In this document: piece after piece, positions 17,602 to 26,300 of the stretch
Position numbering within the stretch: position 1 is the stretch's first letter
Layout: every line of letters starts with the position of its first letter
Origin: Flavobacteriales bacterium
GTDB lineage: Bacteria; Bacteroidota; Bacteroidia; Flavobacteriales_F; PHOS-HE28
DNA: 64,000 nt
Assembly: GCA_016702645.1 (NCBI GenBank)
Contig: JADJDP010000003.1
Span: 124,001-188,000, forward strand
Direction of reading: 5' to 3'
Translations under genes and position numbers: made by a program
Notes under the pieces: model-generated
What the model was told of the DNA's origin: nothing
What the model saw: the letters and a program-made list of their open reading frames with translations, nothing else
The model's database searches: none

Positions 17602-19693
17602 TCAGGCCAGTGGGATATCCACGCTGACCGAAGTTCCGCGTCCGGGGCGTGGATCGATGTTCACGTTGCCCCCAAGCTCCGCCGCGCGCGTGCAGATTGG
17701 CAGTCCCCATTCCTTGGACCGTCTTGGCGGGATCGAACCCGCGGCCGTTGTCTTCCACGATGATGTTGAGGTGGTCCGCCATGCGAGTTACTTGTATGGA
17801 AAGGGCAGTGGCCTGTGCGTGCTTGAGCGCATTGCTCACAGCTTCTTGGACGATGCGGTAGGCGGCCACCTCCACCTTCGCGTCCATGCGCTGCTCCAGG
17901 CCGAAGAGCGAGAGTTCCACTTCCATCGTACCGGGTACGTGTACAGCATCACCAAGGTCCGTCAGCGCCGCTTTCAGACCGAAAGCTGCCAGGTTGCCGC
18001 TCAGGAGGTCGTGACTGATGCGGCGCACTTCGCCCACCGCTGTGTCAAGAAGGTCCGTGGTTTTCTTGAACTGTTCCGGGCCGTTCGCAACCACCTTGGA
18101 CAGCTGGTCCTCCAATAGGCTGAACCGCATCTTCACGCCGCTGAGCAAGCTGCCCACACGATCGTGCAGGTCCCGCGCCACACGTTGTCGTTCCTTGTCC
18201 TGGCCCTCCATCGTCGCGTTCACCAGGTGCAATTCCTGCTCCGTGAGGACCTGTTCCACGCGTTGTTCGCTGATCCGTTTCTGCTGCTCGGCCAGCGTGC
18301 GCTTGTGGCTCACATTGCGGTAGATGAGGAAGCCCACGATGAGCAACGCCGCCAAGGTTCCAATGAGGATGTTCCGTTGGACCTCACGCGCACGTATGCG
18401 TGCCTGATCCTGTTCCATCCGCAGTTGTTGCAGTTGAATGGTGCGTTCTTTCTTGTCCGTCTCGTAGCCGATCTCCAATCGGTTGATGAGCTCGCTTTCC
18501 TTCACCGCGTCCAAACTGTCCTTCAATGCCACGTGACGTTCGAGATGGACGAGCGCATCTTCGCCCCGGCCCAGTTCCTTCAGGTACTGGTACATCTTCT
18601 CTTCCGCAGCGCTCTCGAGTTCAAGGGACCGTGCCGCATGGCTCAAGGCGATCGTCATTTCCGTGATGGCCAGCGCACTGTCCCTAAGGCCTTGTTCCCA
18701 GTAGCTCGTGGCCAGGTAGTTGTAGTTGTACACCTGCGAGCTGGTATCGCCCAGTTCGCGCACGATGCCCATCGCTTGCCCGAGGTAACCACGCGCGATG
18801 TCGTATCGCCCCGAATCGTTGTACATCACAGCGAGACTGCTGAGGACATCGGCCTCAAAAGCCCGGTCGTTTTGTTCCCTGCTTCGGGCGAGCGCCTCCT
18901 CGTACACCGCGATCGCTTCCGGGATACCCTCGAGGAAATAAGTGACTGCAGCGATGTTCTGCAACACGACACGCGCCACGCTCTGGAAATTGTAAGCCAT
19001 CGCGTGCTTGTAGCAGGCTTTGAATTTCTCCAAGGCTTCTTCGTAGCGGTCCTGGTAGTAGAGCATGTTGCCCCAACTGATGAGCACGTTGCATTTTCCG
19101 CGTTCGTAGCCGACCGCCATGCACAACTTTTCCGCTTCGATAAGGTCCGCGAGCATGTCGTCGTATCGGCTCATTCCCCGTTCTATTTCCGCCTTTGTGA
19201 TGAGGGCCGCAGCGAGCAACTTGCGTTCATGAAGTCCGCGAGCAATGGCTATCGCCTCTTCGATATCCACCATCGCGTCGTCCCGCATGGCGAGTTCCTT
19301 GAGCGCACGCGCGCGCTCAAATCGGAACAGGAGTTTCAAGCGTTGCGGAGCACGCTCCACGTTGGGTGCAACGCTGTCCAGGATGGCATAGCGCTTCGCG
19401 GCATGCCCCCGAAGTTGCAGTAGCCCTGCATCCATGCACGCCACCATCAATTCGAGGTCCTTGTCCTTCTTGGCGGATGGGCGCAAGCTGTCCAACAAGT
19501 TTGTTATGCGCACCAACTCCTCACGATCAAGGAGTGCTTCCAACCTGCGGCTGAGTGAGATCGTGGTGCTCTCTTGTGCAGTTGAAGTATGGACCGGGCC
19601 AAAGCCAGCCAGCATGAGAACAATGAGCACAAGCCCCAAGCCGCCTTGGTGCAGGCGGTCAGTGACTTTCACAGGAAGCGCTGTCTTTGTCAC
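17602..19693 (-). CDS. TPR sensor histidine kinase (HisKA_3 type), apparent frameshift at the C-terminus
   Basis: The restored product is about 697 residues. It has a GTG start, signal peptide, about six tetratricopeptide repeats (residues 50-390), a coiled coil, a TM segment (NILIGTLAALLIVGFLIY), then a HisKA_3 dimerisation domain with phospho-acceptor His510 in RDLHDRVGS, and HATPase_c with N-box (EAVSNALKHA) and DNGRGFDP. After GMGTANLHAR the frame changes: adding one GC unit to the GC run at 17683-17690 restores AAELGGNVNIDPRPGRGTS and a stop at 17602-17604. Without repair, the kinase frame runs on into the GNAT gene. No response regulator is adjacent, so it is an orphan in this window. 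Confidence 0.82.
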
Positions 19694-19715
19694 GAGAGGG
19701 GTGCGTAACGGGTGT

Positions 19716-20015
19716 TCACTTCCCGTCCTGCATCCGGGGTTTGTCCCCCTTCTTCATTGCCCCGTCCAACCACACCTCTACCGTAATGGTCCGTGGTGGG
19801 CTGTTCTGGTAGATGAGGCTGAGGTCCCAAAGGTCCGTTGCAGAGGAGATGCTCTTGGGATCGGTCACGTAGTCCAGTATGAACTTTGTGAAGTTGTCCT
19901 GGATCCGTGGTGAGTTACCCGTGCGAATTGCACCGCCGTCATGGGATACCTCGTAGATGTACTTCTCGTTGTAGTTGGCTGGTGTGATCAACCTGCCAGA
20001 GAACGCGGTGGGCAT
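19716..20015 (-). CDS. Hypothetical protein
   Basis: The 99-residue frame starts MPTAFSGRLITPANYNEKYIY and ends GAMKKGDKPRMQDGK. It has no signal peptide, membrane segment or motif I recognise. It looks coding because its residues are ordinary for the genome and it fills the gap between the kinase and the regulatory region at 20064-20144. Its stop lies 22 bp upstream of the kinase start, so the two could share a transcript. It may also be a fragment. Confidence 0.45.
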   Translation of the reverse strand: MPTAFSGRLITPANYNEKYIYEVSHDGGAIRTGNSPRIQDNFTKFILDYVTDPKSISSATDLWDLSLIYQNSPPRTITVEVWLDGAMKKGDKPRMQDGK

Positions 20016-20063
20016 GGTGGAGTGGATTGGTGGTTGCGCAGAAGGCTGGCCCGGCGATCGGTC

Positions 20064-20144
20064 TGTTCAAATTTGAACAATGCGGGTCGATCATGAACTA
20101 CCCGCGCCCGGTATTTTCCCGCACCGGAGGGAGCTCAATTGAGC
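20064..20144. promoter_or_regulatory. Two perfect palindromes in the divergent region upstream of the desaturase
   Basis: Perfect 16-bp palindrome TGTTCAAATTTGAACA at 20064-20079 and perfect 12-bp palindrome GCTCAATTGAGC at 20133-20144. Both sit in the 409-bp gene-free interval 20016-20424 between the 99-residue gene (minus) and the desaturase (plus). They look like binding sites for dimeric repressors. I see nothing else coding in this interval. Confidence 0.5.
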
Positions 20145-20399
20145 CAATCGCCGGGGTTGTGATTGGGGCGGGTGCCCAATCGGCTCGTTCCAGAGTGAGC
20201 CTGCAACCTGTTCCTTCGCTACCTCCCATGTTCACTTCGTTCGCACGGGGGGTCTTCATGGCACTGGCGGAAAAATGGTGGAATGGTGAGGGCGCTGGAA
20301 ACGCGACGGATGGCACGGTCCTATCCTGCGATGAACGCCTCACACTGAGGATGTTGAGATCCCGTGACAATGGTCCCGGAAGACGGGATGACCCGCGAC

Positions 20400-20407
20400 T
20401 ACCTTTG
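20400..20407 (+). promoter_or_regulatory. -7 promoter box of the desaturase gene
   Basis: TACCTTTG matches TAnnTTTG exactly and is followed by CCCCCGC, 17 bp before the ATG at 20425. That short spacing is usual in Bacteroidota. No clear TTG was found 19-21 bp upstream. Confidence 0.6.
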
Positions 20408-20424
20408 CCCCCGCTTCAGCGATC

Positions 20425-21756
20425 ATGTCACAGACCACCTTCGCCAAGACCGCCCCGGTCTTCTTCCAGCGCCTGCGTGAGGTAACGGAGGCCTATTTCA
20501 AGGACAACAACCTGCGCAAGACCGGCGACCGGCGGCTCTACCTCAAAACCGGCATCTTGGGTGCTGCGCTAGCGGCGCTGTACATCGTGCTGGTGTTCTT
20601 CACACCGGCATCAGCGTGGCTCTCGCTCGGCCTTTGCGCCATCATGGGTGTTGTGGTCGCCTCCATCGGGTTCAATGTCATGCACGATGGTGCGCACGGC
20701 AGCTACAGCCGTCGCAAGTGGGTGAACGAGGTGATGGGCCACAGCCTCAATTTCCTGGGAGGCAATGTGTACTTGTGGAAGTTGAAGCACAATGAGAACC
20801 ACCACACCTTCACCAACATCGAGGGGATGGACGATGACATCGACATCAAGCCGTTCGTGCGGGTGCATGAGGGCCAGAAGCGGTATTGGTTCCATCGGTT
20901 CCAGCACATCTATGGTCTCCTGCTGTATGGTACAACCTACCTGTTCTGGATCTTCTTCAACGATATCAAGAAGTACTTCACAGGCAAGATCGCGGACAAC
21001 ACCACCATGAAGCCGATGAGCGTGAAGGAGCACATCATCTTCTGGACCTCCAAGGTGTTCTACATCGCATTGTTCATCGTACTGCCCATGTTCTTCGTGG
21101 GTGTGTTGCCCACCTTGCTGGGCTATGGCGTCATGGTGTTCGTGACCGGTCTGGTCATCGCGGTGGTCTTCCAGCTGGCACACGTGGTGGAGCATGCCGA
21201 TTTCGTGCATCCCGAGTCCGACGGTCATCACATCGAAGCCGAATGGGCCGTTCACCAGGTGGCCACCACGGTGAACTTCGCGACCCACAACCGGATCTGG
21301 AACTGGCTCTTCGGTGGATTGAACTTCCAAGTGGAACATCACCTGTTCCCGCGCATCAGCCACGTGCACTATCCCGCACTGAACAAGCGCCTGAAGGAAG
21401 TGTGTGCCGAGTTCGGCATCGCGTACCGCGAGTTCCCCACATTACGCAGCGCATTGTGGAGCCACCTGATGCACCTGCGGCAGGTGGGCATGGCATCGCA
21501 GGTTCAAGGCAGGGCGCTGAAGGCTGAGGAGGGAGGAACCTCCTCTTACTTCAGCCTTCAACATTCAGAGTTCAACCTTTTCCTACTCCACCACCACCGG
21601 CAGGTCCTTCGGGTGCTTCACCGTATAGGAGAAGCCCAGCTTCTTCGTCGCCTTCGGTTCCAAGCGGAAGTTCCAAGTGAGAAAGCCTTTTTGTTGGTCA
21701 ACTTCTGCGCCACCGTTCTCCTCCAGCTTCACCTCCACTTCGCTCTGCGGGCTTAG
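20425..21756 (+). CDS. Acyl-lipid/acyl-CoA fatty acid desaturase with abnormal C-terminal extension
   Basis: The 443-residue frame contains a normal membrane desaturase over residues 1-355. There are TM helices near 45-85 and 205-255, and the three histidine boxes HDGAH (87-91), HNENHH (122-127) and HVVEHADF/QVEHH (His305-306), which bind the di-iron centre. It should insert a double bond into fatty acyl chains to adjust membrane fluidity. Homologues end shortly after LRQVG; here the frame continues for about 88 residues through a long hairpin (21500-21578) and 174 bp antisense to the DUF4139 gene. The extension (KAEEGGTSSYFSLQHSEF...) is not desaturase-like and probably reflects loss of the native stop. 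Confidence 0.88.
   Translation: MSQTTFAKTAPVFFQRLREVTEAYFKDNNLRKTGDRRLYLKTGILGAALAALYIVLVFFTPASAWLSLGLCAIMGVVVASIGFNVMHDGAHGSYSRRKWVNEVMGHSLNFLGGNVYLWKLKHNENHHTFTNIEGMDDDIDIKPFVRVHEGQKRYWFHRFQHIYGLLLYGTTYLFWIFFNDIKKYFTGKIADNTTMKPMSVKEHIIFWTSKVFYIALFIVLPMFFVGVLPTLLGYGVMVFVTGLVIAVVFQLAHVVEHADFVHPESDGHHIEAEWAVHQVATTVNFATHNRIWNWLFGGLNFQVEHHLFPRISHVHYPALNKRLKEVCAEFGIAYREFPTLRSALWSHLMHLRQVGMASQVQGRALKAEEGGTSSYFSLQHSEFNLFLLHHHRQVLRVLHRIGEAQLLRRLRFQAEVPSEKAFLLVNFCATVLLQLHLHFALRA
21500..21578. repeat. Long imperfect hairpin overlapping the 3' end of the desaturase frame
   Basis: Nested inverted repeats: GAGGAGG (21526-21532) / CCTCCTC (21539-21545), outside it GCTGAAGGCTGA (21516-21527) against TCAGCCTTCAAC (21551-21562), and outermost GGTTCAAGG against TTCAACCTT. 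Arms are built from TTCAA/TTGAA-like units. It is in the position expected for a terminator between the convergent desaturase and DUF4139 genes. Confidence 0.7.
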
Positions 21757-23201
21757 CGGGAACTGATCGCGCACCTCCAGGTCGATGGCCGTGCCCTTGG
21801 TGTTGCGCACCGTGAGGTCCCAGCCGATGAGCAGGGTGCGTTTGCCACCGATGATGGCCTTCTCGTTGGTGCTCTTGCGTTTCACACGTTCCACCACGAC
21901 ACCCTTGTCGCGGCCCAGTGAAATATCCAGTGTGTCCTTGGGAACGTCGAGTTGCAGGTAGCTCTGCCCCACGAAGGTGCCCTCGAAGAACACGTTGGCT
22001 TCGCCCGACAGCAGGTTGAGATCCTCCCAGCCGGTGGTGCGCGCATAGAGGAAGGCGTCGCGATCCAGTTTCGGCGTTGCGAAGTGTTTGAAGGTGGCCG
22101 GTATGCTGTGCGTTTTCACGCCCACTGTGTGCGCGATGGCATCGCTGGGAATGGTGAAGGGCACTTCGATGATGAACTCAACGGTGGTAGTACGTGTGGC
22201 CACCGTGTTCCAAACAGTGGTTTCCGCATCCCGTTCCTCCAGCTTGAGCGCTTCGCCGTTGGCTGTGCTCGGCGCGGCCATGGGCATGTCATCGTACCGC
22301 CTGCTTCTCTGGCGTGTAGAGATCGACTCCAATTGGTATTGTTGCACCACGTAGAGCGTCCACGGGTTCAGTGTTGGCATCACACCACCCAGTGTTGGGT
22401 TACCGCTGCTCAAGCTCAGGTCCACCTTGTTCCAGTCCTCGCCGGTGTTGTTCATCACCTGCGCCTTCATCAGCAGTTCGATCGGCTGCCCCACGCCTTT
22501 TGCGCGCACGTCGTAGGCGGGGATCCATCCTGCGTTGCCAACGAAGTAATTGATGGTGAAGCTTGCGCTCACCTCCGCCTCGCTGCTGATCTCCACCACC
22601 ACCTCGCTGGTGGGGCGCGGCGCTTGTGCCTGCAAGGTGCCCAATTGCTGGCGCAGCTTGTCGGCTTGCTGGCCAATGGTCTGCTTCTTCTCTTCCTGCG
22701 TGAGCCAGCCCACCTTCATGGCCTTCATGCGCTCGCGGATATAGTCGTTCACCGCCATCAATTGCGCTGCGGTCAACCCGTTCTGCTGGCCGCCCACGGT
22801 GCTGTTCTTCAACAGGAGCTGCTCCTCGTTCACCCATACCTGCTGCACACCGTTCTCGATGTTCCAGTCGTGCTCCAGCTTTTGATGCGCTCCTGTAGAT
22901 CCTCGATCTCCTTCTTCTTCGGGCTCTCGGTGAGGTAGTTGATCCGGTGGTTCACGCTCAGGATGCTGTAACCGCCTTTGCCCGTGACCTGTATGCTCTG
23001 CGGATCGATGCCTTCGGCCAGCCCTGTGAACACGAAGGTGCTCGTGCCAGCTGGTACCGTAGCGCTCGCCGTGCGCGAAACCTGTGCGCCGCTGAGGAAC
23101 ACTTTCGCTTCGGAGATCTTGCTGGTGATGGGTTTCTCGCCCTCGGCGGAAATGGAGAGGAGCGGGCAGAGGAGGAGGGGAAGCAGGAGCGATCGGAGCA
23201 T
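21583..23201 (-). CDS. DUF4139/DUF4140 (mucoidy inhibitor MuiA-like) protein, apparent frameshift
   Basis: The restored product is about 539 residues. It has a signal peptide (MLRSLLLPLLLCPLLSISAEG), an N-terminal DUF4140 domain (KISEAKVFLSGAQVSRTASA), a coiled coil (KKKEIEDLQERIK...DKLRQQLGTL) and a C-terminal DUF4139 beta domain (INYFVGNAGWIPAYDVRAKG... FSYTVKHPKDLP). The first 106 codons and the rest are in different frames; one extra A in the run at 22880-22883 (T's on the plus strand) joins IK-KLEHDWNIENGVQQVWVN. The family is widespread, exported and of unknown biochemical role. The 3' end overlaps the over-extended desaturase frame. Confidence 0.78.
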
Positions 23202-23297
23202 AGGGGTTCGGTTACGTGGACGAAGGTATCCCGTGCGGGATCCGCGAACTTCGGTACACGAACATCGGAGATCGGTTCGATCCCTACCGAGCGAAAA

Positions 23298-23338
23298 GGG
23301 CCACCCCATCCCGGATGAAACTCCGGGAGGAGCGGCCC
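23298..23338 (-). terminator. Terminator-like hairpin after the Kelch gene
   Basis: Two-step stem: GGGCC (23298-23302) with GGCCC (23334-23338), and CCCGGA (23310-23315) with TCCGGG (23322-23327). It starts 37 bp past the stop of the Kelch gene on the minus strand, and a TTTTCGC run follows the stem on that strand. Confidence 0.65.
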
Positions 23339-23374
23339 TCCAGCGAACGCCAGGACCGAAACCTCCTGGATGGA

Positions 23375-26300
23375 TCAGGGTTGTATCACCAGTCGCTCGG
23401 TGTAGGTGTCATTGCCTGCGGTGATGTTCACCACGTACATGCCGGCAGCGAGTTTGCCGTTCAGGTCGAGCACGGTGTTCACATGACCATCAGTCACCGC
23501 CATCGTGCTTGCGCTCACGCGCTTGCCGAAGCTGTCATAGATGTCAACGTTCACCTTGTTCACGCCTTCCTTCACCTGATCGATGCTCAGGAAGAGCTGC
23601 TCGCCATTGTTGGGGTTGGGGTACAACACGAGTTGTCGTGGTGAGCCATCCTGAGCGGAGCCGAAGGACGAACCATCTACGGCCATGTTCTGGCCACCGC
23701 CGTTCCCGCTCGGACAACCGCTGGTGTTCAGCGTACACAAGCGTCCCCACGATGGCGCGTACGGATTGCTTGCCGCGAACGTATTGCAGTACGTAGCGCC
23801 GTTGTCGAAGCTGGCACGCACATCCACCTCGTACTCCTTGCAAGCGGTCAAGCCCGTGGTGTTCACCCAGTACTGTCCCGCGTTGCTCGTCTTCACGATG
23901 CTGACACCCTCGTTCACGATTCGGAAGCGGAACTGGTACTTGTTGGCATTGGTGGACACATTGTTGACCACCCGCGTTGCCACCCGTGCATGTACCAGGT
24001 TGGCGGCACCAGAACCAACGGCACGCGTGGCACCGCAGCTCAAGTACTGGTTGCCGGGCATGTCCATGAGGTGGGTGAGCGGGCATTGTGCGCGCACCGG
24101 ATCAAGTACGAAGCGGCAAGCGGGACCCCACGAAGCATTCGCGCCGATCACACGGCTGCGCACCTTCACATTGTAGAGCACGCCGTTCAGTAACTGGTTG
24201 CTGCTCCAACTATTGACCTTGAAGTGGCAGGCGCGTATCGCGTTCGCCGTCATACCGTTGTTGGTAGTGTGGCTTTGGAAGCGGCGGAACGTATATCCAC
24301 CGTTGGGGTTGTACCACCACATCTCATAGCCACTGGTTGCGCGCTGCGTGGAGCCCGAAGGGAAACTGTTCCATACTGCTGTCACAGCCGCATTGTCGGT
24401 GGTCACGATGTACTCGTTGTTTCGCCAATCGAGCTTGTCGCAACTGGTGAAGAGCAAGCGGTCCGCTCCCACGGGCAGGGTGAAGCCCTCGCCACCAGCG
24501 ATTTGGCTGGTGCATCCACCCAGGAAGTTGTTGCGATCGTCGATGAGCATGGCGCCGCTAACCGTACGTAGGATATAGCCTCCATTGGTGATGCCGTTGC
24601 AGCCATCATCGCTTACCACCAAGTAGTAGTCCCCGTTGGGCAGGCAGGTGGTCACCAGGTAGTTCGGGCTGGCCGGGTACTGGCCACCACCACTTTGCAC
24701 GACCACACCGCTGCCTTGTTCGTGCAGCGCCCAAGCGATGATGCTCGTGCCGTCGCTTTGGAAGACGAGCTCCAGATCATTGGTGCAAACGATCACGGGT
24801 GTTCCCACGCACACGCACGCACCGTTCACCGTATCGTTGATCGTGTTCGCGTTGTTGTCGGTACACGGCGCTCCGATCTGGCCGGTTGTGTTAGGGCAGT
24901 TGTCGATCGCGTCGCAACTACCATCACCATCGGAGTCCGGCGAGGTTGTTCCGGCGCACGCGCAATTCGCAACCACATCGTTCATCGTGCAGGCGTTGCC
25001 GTCATCGCAGGTGTTGCCGTTCACCAAGTTCGCCAGTAGCGGGCATGGATCGGTCGCATCACACAGACCATCGTTGTCCGCGTCCGGTGAAGTGGTGCCC
25101 GTGCACGCGCAATTGGCGACCACATCATTGATAGTACAAGCGTTGCCATCATCGCAGGCGTTGCCGTTGGCGAGGTTGGCCAACAGCGGGCAGGGATCGT
25201 TCGGATCGCAGACCCCGTCGTTGTCGGCGTCGGGTTCATCGAGGCTCCAGAACAGGGCGAATGCGAGATTTTGCTGGGGATCGGTGGCCTCGATCACGAT
25301 GTGGTAGGTGGCGCCCGGGTCGGTGGGGAAGTCCACGATGGAGGGTGCTGTCCCGGATGCCACGGCGAGTTCCTCCCCGTTGAGGTCGAGCAAATGCAGG
25401 ATGCCCTCGCTGCTGAGGTCGGCGTTGATGCTGAGGTGCTCGGTGCAGGCCGTGGTGGGCAGGGCCAAGAAGACATCACGCGCATCGGAGGCCGAGGCGC
25501 TGCCCGGGGCGCTGGAAGTGGAGAAGGCGTTGGAGTAGCAACTGGTGGTGCCGCTCTCCTGGGGCTCATCGATCACGATGGCATCGGTGAAGACATCGCC
25601 CGGGCCGGGCGCCTGGTTGGGGCATGAGTCGTTCGGATCGCAGACCCCGTCGTTGTCGGAATCTGTGAAGGTTCCCACGCATGTGCAGCTGGCATCGAAG
25701 ACGTCATTGACCGTGCAAGCATCGCCATCGTCGCAACTTGCGCCCACGATGCAACCGTCCGGGGTGAAGCGCCACAGGTCGTTCAACGCCGTGAAACCAT
25801 CGTACCCCGTGCCGATGAAGCCAAAGTTGCCTGCGGCGAACGCGACAGCGCTGTTACGGCCATAACCAGGCATGTCCGTGCGGCGCGCCCAGCTGTCCGT
25901 GGTGGGATCATAGCGCCAGAGGTCCCGCAACAGGTCGTTGCCGAAGCCTGTACCCACATAGCCTTTTCCATCCAGCGCGAAAGCGACCGCACCGCTGCGC
26001 GCTTCGCCGGGCAAGGCCGCCAGCGATGTCCATGTGTCCGTGTTCGGATCGTACTGCCAGAGATCTTGTTGCGGAGCGCCATCGAGTGATCCAGTGGTCA
26101 CATAGCCGAGCGAACCTGTCGAGAAAGCCGTGGCGAGGTAGCGGCCTGAAGTAGGCAAACTGGAAACCTGTGTCCATGAATCGGCATCCGGGTCGTATGC
26201 CCAGAGGTCGTTCAGCGGTGCATTCCCGTATCCGGTGCCGATGAATCCAAGCGTATCAAGTGATGTTCCGGTGCTGAACCCTACTGCGGCCCCGCGCGCA

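Noticed and set aside
16796..19693. Single 965-residue frame fusing a histidine kinase and a GNAT
   Set aside because: The join consists of non-family sequence produced by a frame break at 17683-17690; the kinase ends at 17602 after repair, an 80-residue gene lies between in another frame, and the GNAT has its own coupled start.
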